A stretch of 64,000 bases of DNA from Myxococcus stipitatus (GTDB lineage Bacteria > Myxococcota > Myxococcia > Myxococcales > Myxococcaceae), in assembly GCF_038561935.1 (NCBI RefSeq), contig NZ_CP102770.1:8618001-8682000 (forward strand), written 5' to 3'. Below are positions 25,399 through 34,173 of this stretch, piece by piece (position 1 is the first letter of the stretch; each line of letters starts with the position of its first letter). Under the pieces are notes generated by a model, which had not been told where the DNA came from, made no database searches, and saw only the letters and a program-made list of their open reading frames with translations. The position numbers and the translations under genes were made by a program.

Positions 25399-26910
25399 GT
25401 GCTCTCTCCTGTCTTTTCGCAGCCACCGCCCGACCTCAACCGCCGTCTGGCGAAGCTCACGTCCATCCTGGACGTCGCCAAGGCCATGAGCGCCGAGCGG
25501 GACCTGGACCTCCTCCTCCCCCTCATCCTCTTCGAGGCCACCAAGGTGGTGGAGGCCGACCGCTGCTCGCTCTTCATCCTGGACCGCGAGCGCAATGAGC
25601 TGTGGAGCAAGGTCGCCCAGGGCTCCAAGAACGAAATCCGGCTCCCCGTGGGCAGCGGCGTCGCCGGACAGGTCGCCCACACCGGCGCCGTCATCAACAT
25701 CCCCGACGCCTACGCGGACGCACGCTTCAACCGCTCGTTCGACGTCTCCAGCGGCTACCAGACGAAGACCATCCTCTGCGTCCCCATGCGCGACGCCAAC
25801 GGCGACGTGACGGGCGTCATCCAGGCCCTCAACAAGCTCGACGGCCAGGGCTTCAACGCCGAGGACGAAGAGCTCCTCCTCGCCCTGGGCGCCCAGGCCG
25901 CCGGCGCGATCGAGAACGCCCTGCTCCACGAGGAGATCAACCGCCTCTTCGAGGGCTTCGTCTCCGCCTCCGTCGTCGCCATCGAGGCGCGGGACCCGAC
26001 GACCGCGGGACACTCGGGCCGCGTCGCGGACCTCACGGTGTCGCTCGCGCAGACGCTGGAGCACCTGTCCTCGGGCCCCTATGCGCGCATCCGGTTCTCC
26101 TCGTCGGAGCTTCAGGAGCTGCGGTACGCGTCGCTCCTGCACGACTTCGGCAAGGTGGGCGTGCGCGAGCCCGTGCTCGTCAAGGCGGAGAAGCTCTACC
26201 CGCATGAGCTCGACGTGCTGCGCGCCCGCTTCCAGCTCGCCCGGAAGGACCTCCAGCTCCAGAGCTACCGCCGCCGCTATGAGGCCGTGAGGCGCCATGG
26301 CGCGGAGGCTGCGTCGGACATCGAGGCCGCGGAGGAGGCCCGGCTCGCGTCCGAGCTGAAGCATCTGCTCGAGGTGTTCGACTTCGTCCTCACCTGCAAC
26401 CGCCCCACCGTGCTGGCCCAGGGCGGCTTCGAGCGCCTCACCGAGCTGGGGAATCTTCGCTTCGACGACGCCGAGGGACTCGCCCAGCCGCTGCTGCTGC
26501 CTCGCGAAATCCAGTCGCTCTCCATCCCCCGCGGCACCCTCTCCGCCGAGGAGCGCCGCGAAATCGAGAGCCACGTCGAGCACACCTACCGCTTCCTCAC
26601 CCAGATTCCGTGGACGCGCGCCCTGCGCCGGGTGCCGGAGATCGCCTACGCGCACCACGAGAAGCTCGACGGCACGGGCTACCCCCGCGCCGAGCGCGAA
26701 ATCCCCATCCAGTCGCGGATGATGTCCATCGCGGACATCTACGACGCGCTCACCGCCAGCGACCGGCCCTACAAGAAGGCCGTGCCGCATACGCTCGCGC
26801 TCGACATCCTCAAGCGCGAGACGGACTCCGGCCAGCTCGACCGCGACCTGTTCCGCATCTTCGTCGAGGCGGAGATTCCTCGCCGGGCCCTGGCCCAGCC
26901 GCCGAAGTAG
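25399..26910 (+). CDS. GAF - HD-GYP domain protein with an insertion
   Basis: Predicted 503 aa from GTG 25399, with GGAG nine bases upstream. Residues ~20-190 are a GAF domain (SILDVAKAMSAERDLDLLLP; DRCSLFILDRE; VAGQVAHTG; ALNKLDGQGF). The HD-GYP domain follows: HSGRVADLT, LLHDFGKVGVRE and HHEKLDGTGYPRAE with DIYDALTASDRPY. Canonical members hydrolyse cyclic di-GMP. Here about 120 residues, helical and Glu/Arg-rich, separate the HD motif from the part before HHE, well beyond the usual spacing. The protein lacks membrane segments, so sensing is cytosolic through GAF. Catalytic residues look intact, but activity is not proven. Confidence 0.88.
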   Translation: MLSPVFSQPPPDLNRRLAKLTSILDVAKAMSAERDLDLLLPLILFEATKVVEADRCSLFILDRERNELWSKVAQGSKNEIRLPVGSGVAGQVAHTGAVINIPDAYADARFNRSFDVSSGYQTKTILCVPMRDANGDVTGVIQALNKLDGQGFNAEDEELLLALGAQAAGAIENALLHEEINRLFEGFVSASVVAIEARDPTTAGHSGRVADLTVSLAQTLEHLSSGPYARIRFSSSELQELRYASLLHDFGKVGVREPVLVKAEKLYPHELDVLRARFQLARKDLQLQSYRRRYEAVRRHGAEAASDIEAAEEARLASELKHLLEVFDFVLTCNRPTVLAQGGFERLTELGNLRFDDAEGLAQPLLLPREIQSLSIPRGTLSAEERREIESHVEHTYRFLTQIPWTRALRRVPEIAYAHHEKLDGTGYPRAEREIPIQSRMMSIADIYDALTASDRPYKKAVPHTLALDILKRETDSGQLDRDLFRIFVEAEIPRRALAQPPK

Positions 26911-26928
26911 CAGGGCGTCACGCCCAGA

Positions 26929-26953
26929 GGTGGGCCCCCTCACGGAGCCCACC
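26929..26953. terminator. Hairpin between convergent HD-GYP and pyk genes
   Basis: A 7-bp inverted repeat GGTGGGC / GCCCACC with an 11-nt loop sits in the 60-base gap between two convergent genes; a smaller GGGCG-TCA-CGCCC repeat precedes it. There is no T tract. It probably serves as a bidirectional terminator. Confidence 0.5.
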
Positions 26954-26970
26954 CCGAGCGACACCTCAAC

Positions 26971-28404
<1,434 letters not shown>

Positions 28405-28505
28405 ATGGCTCGTGAGGATGGGTGGACCTCACGGATGCGTCAAGCACGCACCACGGGTGGCTCCGCTCGGTAAAACGGTAAATGAGCCAGCGAGCGGAAG
28501 AGCCA

Positions 28506-29513
28506 TCAACCGCGCAACAGCACACCCAGATTCTCTCGCTCCCAGCGCAGCGCCGCGGCGTAGTGGGGGTACGTCCGCTCACGCTCCCGGAAGGCGCGCG
28601 GATGGTGGACGCGACGCCCGCCGCGCCCCGTGCTGGGGAAGAGCTGGTGCAGCATCTCGTGGAAGACGATGAACTCCACGAAGAAGGCGGGCACCTCGGG
28701 CCTGTCCAGTGCGGGATGGATGCGAATCTCCCGCGTCTGGTGGTCATAGACCCCCAGTCGGATGGACTTGCGCCGGCGCCTGGGCGGCATGCGTCCCCAG
28801 CCGATGCGCGCCTGGATGTTGTCGCCGAAAAAGTTGGCGTTGACCCCGTTGTAAAGCGCCTGGAGGTCGAAGCAGCGGCCCAGCGGATTGAGGTCCGCGT
28901 CCGACTCGCGACGCACCTGGCGGATGCGCGGCTGCTGTCCGCGAATGTACTCGTCCAGGAGCACACCCGCGGTGCGGTGGCCTCGGCCCGCGTAGTCCGC
29001 CACCGCGCGCACGACGGGCTCCGGCGCGTCCAGGAACATGTGGTGCAGGCGAAGCTGGAGCGCGTTGCCTCCCCGACGGAAGGACACCATGGTGGAGCGG
29101 TTGTCCGTCACCGCCAGCTTCACCGGCATCCCCAGCTCCGCGCTCAGCCGCCACGCCAGCGACTCCGCCCGGTTCCACATCTCCTCCCGGGAGGAGGAGA
29201 CGGTGAGCATGCGCGGCGCCTCCTCCACCACCCGGTGACGCGGCGGCGGAGGACGGGGCGGAGGCCGGAGCGCGGACTCCAGCTCCAGGGATGACGCCAG
29301 CGTGGACTCAATCTCCGACGAGGACGCCAGCTCGGACTCGAGCTGCGAGGCGGACGCCAGCGCGGACTCAATCTCCGACGAGGATGTCAGCGCGGACTCG
29401 AGCTCCGACAGCTCCTCGGAAGCACGAGGCTCCGCGGGCACCGCCGTGGCCCGACTGGCCGCGGAGAGGCCGCGTGGGAACAGGGACATCTGACGGAGAA
29501 GCTCGGAGGTCAC
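28506..29513 (-). CDS. SprT-like zinc metalloprotease domain protein with N-terminal acidic repeats
   Basis: Predicted 335 aa. The C-terminal half has a zincin motif, VFHEMLHQ (H-E-x-x-H), followed by HHPRAFRERERTYPHY, and upstream NPLGRCFDLQALYNGVNANFF, the layout of SprT-like proteins. The first ~90 residues are low-complexity: five near-copies of a 10-residue unit of the type SSSEIESALA, then a proline run. The repeat region is probably disordered. SprT/Spartan relatives cleave DNA-protein crosslinks, but no DNA-binding zinc ribbon is visible here, so the substrate is unknown. The start could also be the internal ATG nine codons on (MSLFPRG). Confidence 0.75.
   Translation of the reverse strand: MTSELLRQMSLFPRGLSAASRATAVPAEPRASEELSELESALTSSSEIESALASASQLESELASSSEIESTLASSLELESALRPPPRPPPPRHRVVEEAPRMLTVSSSREEMWNRAESLAWRLSAELGMPVKLAVTDNRSTMVSFRRGGNALQLRLHHMFLDAPEPVVRAVADYAGRGHRTAGVLLDEYIRGQQPRIRQVRRESDADLNPLGRCFDLQALYNGVNANFFGDNIQARIGWGRMPPRRRRKSIRLGVYDHQTREIRIHPALDRPEVPAFFVEFIVFHEMLHQLFPSTGRGGRRVHHPRAFRERERTYPHYAAALRWERENLGVLLRG
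29274..29420 (-). repeat. Imperfect 30-bp tandem repeat within the SprT-like gene
   Basis: Four to five copies of a 30-bp unit encode the S/E/L-rich decapeptide unit. Copies share GCGGACTC and ATCTCCGACGAGGA blocks at DNA level. The period is a multiple of three, so copy-number change would keep the frame. Confidence 0.75.
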
Positions 29514-29643
29514 TCGCCACGCATCGTACCCAGCAACCTTCCATACTCAAGGCCGCTGGCCACCGCCCGCCTGCCCTCCGTCAGCCCGTCAACCGCGCCG
29601 CGCCCTCATGCGTGCTGGATTCACACTCCAGGGGGAGCATTCG

Positions 29644-31101
29644 TCACGGAGCGGGCACCTCGGTATGACGAGACTTGAGCAGTCGCTCCAGCCGCTCCGG
29701 CTCCATGCGCACCACGAAGGTCTTCTCGCGCGTGTACGTCACCTGACCGTGCGCGCCCCCCTTCACCTTGCGCACGAACTTCACCTGCACGTAGCTCACC
29801 TCGCCGCGCGGCTCGCCCTTCGCCCCCGAGTGGTGCAGCGCCAGGTGCGCCGCGTCCAGCAGCACCTCCTGCCCCGGCTCCTGCCCCTTCTCCAAGGGCA
29901 GCACCACGTGGCTGCCCGGCACGCCCCGCGCGTGGAACCACAGGTGCCAGGGCCGGGCCACCTTGAAGGTGAGCGTGTCGTTGTCCTCGGAGCCCCGCCC
30001 CACCCAGATGCGCGCCCCCGCGTGGCCCACGTACTCCTTGAAGGGCCGCCCCTCCGGCGTCGCGTCGCTCCCCGCGGAGACGTGCAGCACCTCCACCTGC
30101 GCGAGCAGCATCGCCTCGTCCATCCGCTCCACCTGCTCCAGCGCGGCCTGGGCGTGGGCCACCTCGCGCGCGAGCTCCGCCTCCCGGTGGCGCGCCTGCT
30201 CCACGCCGCGCAGGAGCCGGCGGTACTGGTGGAAGTGCCAGTCCGCCTCCTCCTTCGGCGTGCGCTTGGGGTCCAGCGTGACGGCGACGTCCTGGGGACC
30301 GTCCTCCGTGTACTCGGTGAGCGTCACCTGGGTGGCGCCGCGCTTGAGGCGGAAGAGGTTCTGCGCGAGCAGCTCCCCCAGCCGGCGGTGCTTCTCCGCC
30401 TCCGGCCCGCGCCCCGCCTCCGCCCTCACCTTCTCCAGCGTGCGCGAGGAGCGCTTGAGCCTCGCCCGGTACGGCTGCGCCAGCCGCCGGCGGATGGACT
30501 CCGCGCGGCTGGACTGGTCCTTGGCCCCGAGCAGCTTCTCCGCGGCATGGGAGAAAGGAAGCGAGTCCCCGTCCTCGGGCACCAGGCGCGAGGGCGACTG
30601 CCGCGCCTTCTCCAGCGCCTGCGCCGGCTGCGCCTCCGGAGGCGTCCACGCCGCGCCCGGGTAGAGGTTGCGCTTGGGGCCGAGCCCCTCTCCCGAGAGC
30701 ATCAACACCCGCCCTTGCTCGCTCAGGATGAGCAGCCCCCCCGGGGCGCCCAGCTCCATCACCAGACGGCGGCGCACGTCCTCGCGCTCGAAGTCCAGCT
30801 CCACCACCCGCTCCGCCTCCCGGTAGCGCGCGCCCTGGAGCTTCGCGCCGGTGAGCTCGTGGCGGAGCCAGCGCTGGAAGGGGGCGGGCTCGCCCGGCGT
30901 GGGGAAGCGCGACCCGGCGACGGACACCCGGGACAGGTCTCCCTCGGCGCACAGACAGAGGAGGATGGAGCGTCCGGGGACTCGCAGCTCCAGGTAGCAG
31001 AGCCTCGGAAGGGGGCACCAGGCCTTCTGGGCCACCGCTCCGGTCAGCTTCGCGCCCACCTCCGCCACCACCTGCTCCAGCTCCGAGGGACGCAGCGACA
31101 T
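29644..31101 (-). CDS. NFACT family protein (RqcH-like)
   Basis: Predicted 485 aa from ATG 31101, preceded by AGGAG eight bases away; this start lies just past a terminator for the upstream gene. N-terminal NFACT-N region (LRPSELEQVVAEV), a central coiled coil (~residues 230-350), and the NFACT-R domain with HLWFHARGVPGSHVVL and ALHHSGAKGEPRGEVSYVQVKFVRK. RqcH homologues bind stalled 50S subunits and add alanine tails to nascent chains. The usual Asp-Arg dipeptide of the N-domain appears as Glu-Arg (EAERVVEL), and the protein is shorter than Bacillus RqcH (about 570 aa). Tailing activity is therefore likely but uncertain. Confidence 0.88.
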   Translation of the reverse strand: MSLRPSELEQVVAEVGAKLTGAVAQKAWCPLPRLCYLELRVPGRSILLCLCAEGDLSRVSVAGSRFPTPGEPAPFQRWLRHELTGAKLQGARYREAERVVELDFEREDVRRRLVMELGAPGGLLILSEQGRVLMLSGEGLGPKRNLYPGAAWTPPEAQPAQALEKARQSPSRLVPEDGDSLPFSHAAEKLLGAKDQSSRAESIRRRLAQPYRARLKRSSRTLEKVRAEAGRGPEAEKHRRLGELLAQNLFRLKRGATQVTLTEYTEDGPQDVAVTLDPKRTPKEEADWHFHQYRRLLRGVEQARHREAELAREVAHAQAALEQVERMDEAMLLAQVEVLHVSAGSDATPEGRPFKEYVGHAGARIWVGRGSEDNDTLTFKVARPWHLWFHARGVPGSHVVLPLEKGQEPGQEVLLDAAHLALHHSGAKGEPRGEVSYVQVKFVRKVKGGAHGQVTYTREKTFVVRMEPERLERLLKSRHTEVPAP

Positions 31102-31121
31102 GCGGGGACTCCTGTCCGGAC

Positions 31122-31157
31122 AAAAGAAAAACGGCCCGGCGGGTCTCGCCGAGCCGT
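31122..31157 (-). terminator. Rho-independent terminator after histone-like gene
   Basis: On the minus strand an 11-bp stem (ACGGCTCGGCG / CGCCGGGCCGT, one G-U pair) with a 5-nt loop is followed by TTTTTCTTTTG. It lies ~40 bases past the stop of the lysine-rich protein gene and just before the Shine-Dalgarno site of the NFACT gene. Confidence 0.88.
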
Positions 31158-31197
31158 TCACCGGACGTCAACCACCGTCCGCGAATGACGACCTACT

Positions 31198-31392
31198 TCA
31201 GGACTCCGGGGTCGCCGGGGCCGCCGCCGCCTTGGTCTTGCGGGCGGAGGACTTGCGGGCGGTCTTCTTGGCAGCCGGCTTCCGGCTGGTCTTCTTCGCC
31301 GCCGCCTTCTTCGCGGTCTTGCCAGCCGTCTTGCGGGTGGTCGTCTTCTTCGCCTTCGCGGACTTCGCGGCGGTCTTCTTCTTAGCGGCCAT
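31198..31392 (-). CDS. Lysine-rich histone H1-like protein
   Basis: Predicted 64 aa containing about 19 Lys and 4 Arg with Ala, Thr and Ser making up most of the rest, arranged as AKK/KKT/RKT repeats and ending in an Ala/Pro tail (AAAAPATPES). This composition matches small histone H1-like or Hc1-like bacterial nucleoid proteins that bind DNA without sequence specificity. It has its own promoter and terminator and a GGAGGG Shine-Dalgarno site, so it is a true monocistronic gene despite its low complexity. No folded domain is expected. Confidence 0.88.
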   Translation of the reverse strand: MAAKKKTAAKSAKAKKTTTRKTAGKTAKKAAAKKTSRKPAAKKTARKSSARKTKAAAAPATPES

Positions 31393-31413
31393 CAGAACCC
31401 TCCATGTGATTTG

Positions 31414-31430
31414 GCCTCGTCAAGCGAGGC
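31414..31430 (-). promoter_or_regulatory. Small hairpin in the histone-like gene 5' UTR
   Basis: GCCTCG-TCAAG-CGAGGC forms a 6-bp hairpin in the presumed leader, about 20 bases upstream of the start codon and just before the GGAGGG ribosome binding site. It could modulate translation or mRNA stability; no known riboswitch is recognised. Confidence 0.4.
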
Positions 31431-31468
31431 CCTGCACTCTTCTTCATGGAAGTGAGTGCTTGAAGTGA

Positions 31469-31497
31469 ATGGTACGGGCGACACACCAGTGTGTCAA
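31469..31497 (-). promoter_or_regulatory. Sigma-70-type promoter with overlapping palindrome for the histone-like gene
   Basis: On the minus strand a perfect -35 TTGACA is followed by a 17-base spacer and a -10 TACCAT (4 of 6 consensus), ~80 bases upstream of the histone-like start codon. The 16-base palindrome GACACAC-CA-GTGTGTC (31480-31495) overlaps the -35 element and spacer, a classic position for a repressor operator. The regulator is not identifiable from this window. Confidence 0.72.
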
Positions 31498-31754
31498 CGC
31501 ATGGTGATGTATTGCATCGCGCGGCGAGGCCGATTTTTCGGCATCGGGCGATGCCGGAGGCCGCGAAAGGCGCTTCGCGGGCACTTCCGAGGCGCCGCGC
31601 GAAATCGCGCGCGAGGCCGATTTTCCGGCTCCGGACGCGACGGGCACCTCCGCGACGAGCACCTCGCGGGCGCACTGTCGGCTGCCGCGCAAAGCGCCGA
31701 CACGTTCGCGGAACTTTTCGCGATGGAGGGCGGCGTCTACGGTGCGCGGCCACG
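31498..31754. other. Intergenic region with degenerate direct repeats
   Basis: Between the histone-like promoter and the GH1 start codon. It contains two copies of GCGAGGCCGATTTT (near 31524 and 31611) about 87 bases apart, each followed by a C/G-rich hairpin-like stretch and a GGGCACxTCCG block. No convincing gene is present; the frame is open on both strands only because of high GC. The GH1 promoter must lie here but I cannot identify it. Confidence 0.5.
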
Positions 31755-33047
31755 ATGCGGACCCCTGAAGAGACCTTCCCCACCCACTTCACCTTCGGCG
31801 TCGCGACGTCCGCGTACCAGGTGGAGGGCGGAATCGAGAACGACTGGGCGGAGTGGGAGCGCGCGGGGAAGCTCAAGGAGCCCCATGCGCGTTGCGGGCG
31901 GGCGGTGGACCACTGGCACCGCTACGAGGAGGACTACGCGCTGGCGAAGGCGGTGGGCGCCACCGCGTTCCGCATCTCCCTGGAGTGGGCGCGCATCGAG
32001 CCCGAGCAAGGCCGCTTCGACGAGGCGGCGCTCGAGGCGTACCGGGAGCGGCTCCTGAAGATGAAGGCCCACGGCCTGCGGCCCGTGGTGACGCTGCACC
32101 ACTTCACCCACCCGTCCTGGTTCCATCGGGAGACGCCGTGGCACCTGCCCCAGAGCGTGCCTACCTTCCGGCGGTACGCCCGGCGGTGCGCGGCCCTGCT
32201 CGAGGGGCTGGACGCGCTGGTCATCTCGTTCAACGAGCCCATGGTGCTGCTGCTCGGCGGCTACCTGCAGGGGGCCATTCCGCCGGGCATCGCCGACGGG
32301 GCGCTCACCATGAGGGCCCTGGAGAACATGGTGCGCGCCCACGCGGCGGCGCGGCAGGAGCTGCTCGAGCGGCTGGGCCGGGTGGAGCTGGGCATCTCCC
32401 AGAACATGCTCGCCTTCGCGCCGGACCGGTGGTGGCACCCGCTGGACCGCGCGTTGGTGCGCCTGGCCTCCCCCGCCTACAACCACGCCTTCCATGAGGC
32501 GCTGGCCACCGGCCACCTCCGGGTCAACATGCCGGGCGTCGCCTCCACCCGCGTCGCCATCCCCGAGGCGCGGGACTCGGTGGAGTTCATCGGGGTGAAC
32601 TACTACAGCCGCGCGCACCTGCGCTTCGTGCCGCGCCCGCCCTTCATCGAGTTCAAGTACCGCGACACCCGGGGGCGGGGCCTGACGGACATCGGCTGGG
32701 AGGACTGGCCCGAGGGCTTCCTCCAGACGCTGCGCGACGTGAAGCGCTACGGGCGGCCGGTGTGGATTACGGAGAACGGCATCGACGACCGCACGGGCTC
32801 GCGCAGGCCCCACTACCTGCACTCGCACCTGGCCCAGGTGCTGGCCGCCCGCGCCGAGGGCGTGGACGTGCAGGGCTACCTCTACTGGAGCCTGCTCGAC
32901 AACTTCGAGTGGCTGGAGGGCTGGGGGCCGCGCTTCGGCCTCTACCACGTCGACTTCGACACGCTCGAGCGCCGCGCCACGCCCGCCTGCGACTACTTCC
33001 GCGCCGTGGCCACCCAGCGGCGGCTGGTGGCCCCCGGCACGCTGTAA
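31755..33047 (+). CDS. Glycoside hydrolase family 1 (beta-glucosidase-like)
   Basis: Predicted 430 aa from ATG 31755; the open frame extends further upstream but only this start gives the family N-terminus (FPTHFTFGVATSAYQVEGG). GH1 retaining glycosidase motifs are intact: acid/base Glu in VISFNEPMV, nucleophile Glu in WITENGIDD, HHFTHPSWF, and the C-terminal YLYWSLLDNFEWLEGW. The (beta/alpha)8 enzymes hydrolyse beta-glucosides or beta-galactosides; the substrate cannot be told. No signal peptide is visible, so it acts in the cytosol. It ends 13 bases before the convergent dus gene. Confidence 0.95.
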   Translation: MRTPEETFPTHFTFGVATSAYQVEGGIENDWAEWERAGKLKEPHARCGRAVDHWHRYEEDYALAKAVGATAFRISLEWARIEPEQGRFDEAALEAYRERLLKMKAHGLRPVVTLHHFTHPSWFHRETPWHLPQSVPTFRRYARRCAALLEGLDALVISFNEPMVLLLGGYLQGAIPPGIADGALTMRALENMVRAHAAARQELLERLGRVELGISQNMLAFAPDRWWHPLDRALVRLASPAYNHAFHEALATGHLRVNMPGVASTRVAIPEARDSVEFIGVNYYSRAHLRFVPRPPFIEFKYRDTRGRGLTDIGWEDWPEGFLQTLRDVKRYGRPVWITENGIDDRTGSRRPHYLHSHLAQVLAARAEGVDVQGYLYWSLLDNFEWLEGWGPRFGLYHVDFDTLERRATPACDYFRAVATQRRLVAPGTL

Positions 33048-33049
33048 GA

Positions 33050-33083
33050 ACTACCGGGCCTCAGCCCAGCGCGGCCCGGTAGT
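33050..33083. terminator. Bidirectional hairpin overlapping the end of dusB
   Basis: An 11-bp perfect inverted repeat ACTACCGGGCC / GGCCCGGTAGT with a 12-nt loop spans the gap between the convergent GH1 and dusB genes. One arm lies inside the last codons of dusB, and the stop codon lies in the loop. No T tract follows on either side. Confidence 0.65.
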
Positions 33084-34077
33084 CCACGTCCTGCTCCTCG
33101 TTCGAGGACGCGGAGCGGTCCGTGTCCGCGGAGGAGAAGAAGGCGCGCACCGCGTCCGCCACCGCCTCCGGCGCGTCCATCACGTTGGCGCGCGCCCGGA
33201 AGGCCGCGGCCCCCGCGAGGCCATGGGCGTACCAGCCCAGGTGCCGGCGGAAGGAGCGCACCGCGGCCAGCGCGTCCCCGACGAAGGCCAGGTGCGCGTG
33301 GAAGTGCTCCAGCACCAGGGCGCACCGCTCCTCGGGCGAAGGGGCCTCGCCTCCGGCCAGCTCGCGAAAAATCCACGGGTTGCCCAGCGCCGCGCGGCCA
33401 ATCATCACGAAGTCACAGCCGGTGGTCTCCTGCATGCGCCGGGCGTCCTCGGGCGTGCGCACGTCGCCGTTGCCGAACAGGGGCAGCTCCGGGAAGTGGC
33501 GCTTCACGTCGGCGATGACGCTCCAGTCCGCCAGGCCCGAGTAGCCCTGCTCCCGGGTGCGCGGGTGGATGGCGAGCCCCGCGCAGCCCGCTTCCTGGAG
33601 CGCGGCGGCCATCTGGAGGTAGTTCCGGGAGCCCGAGTCCCAGCCCGAGCGAATCTTGCAGGTGACGGGCAGGCCGGAGGCCTCGCGCATGGCGCGGACG
33701 ATGGCGGCGGCGCGCGGCGGGTCGCTCAACAGCGCGCTGCCCGCCCCGTTCTTCGTCACCTTCTTCACGGGACAGCCCATGTTCACGTCGAGCAGCTGTG
33801 CGCCATGCGACTTGCCCACCGCGGCCGCGAGCCCCATGGCCTCCGGGTCGCCTCCATAGAGCTGGAGCGAGTAGGGCTTCTCCACCTGCGAATCGAAGCG
33901 CAGGTACATGAGGGTGCGCTGATTGGCCCGCATCAGGCCCTGGGAGCTGACGAGCTCGGTGGGGCACAGGGCGGCGCCCATGCGGAAGGCGAGCACCCGG
34001 AAGGGCATCTCGGACACCCCGGCCATGGGGGCGAGGACATAGGGGTTCGGAAGGGAATAGGGGCCGAGTCTCAGCAT
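33061..34077 (-). CDS. dusB: tRNA-dihydrouridine synthase (DusB-like)
   Basis: Predicted 338 aa from the ATG at 34077, where the protein begins MLRLGPYSLPNPYVLAPMAG; upstream in-frame sequence is non-homologous. FMN-dependent Dus enzymes reduce uridines in the tRNA D loop. Motifs: APMAGVSEMPFR, QLYGGDPEAMG, the catalytic Cys in DVNMGCPVKKV, KIRSGWDSGS, HPRTREQGYSG, GNGDVRTPEDA and MIGRAALGNPWIF. These resemble DusB rather than DusA or DusC. The C-terminal helical domain is complete. Confidence 0.93.
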   Translation of the reverse strand: MLRLGPYSLPNPYVLAPMAGVSEMPFRVLAFRMGAALCPTELVSSQGLMRANQRTLMYLRFDSQVEKPYSLQLYGGDPEAMGLAAAVGKSHGAQLLDVNMGCPVKKVTKNGAGSALLSDPPRAAAIVRAMREASGLPVTCKIRSGWDSGSRNYLQMAAALQEAGCAGLAIHPRTREQGYSGLADWSVIADVKRHFPELPLFGNGDVRTPEDARRMQETTGCDFVMIGRAALGNPWIFRELAGGEAPSPEERCALVLEHFHAHLAFVGDALAAVRSFRRHLGWYAHGLAGAAAFRARANVMDAPEAVADAVRAFFSSADTDRSASSNEEQDVDYRAALG

Positions 34078-34173
34078 GAAGGCCGGGGAACCTAGCGAAA
34101 TGGAGGAAGAAGCGGCGCGGGGATGTGCGCTACGGACTGCGCAACCGCCCCTCAACGGTTAAGGTCCGTGCCC

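Noticed and set aside
31491..31754. N-terminal extension of the GH1 protein by ~88 codons
   Set aside because: The upstream residues are Arg/Ala-rich with no similarity to GH1; ATG 31755 gives the normal family start.
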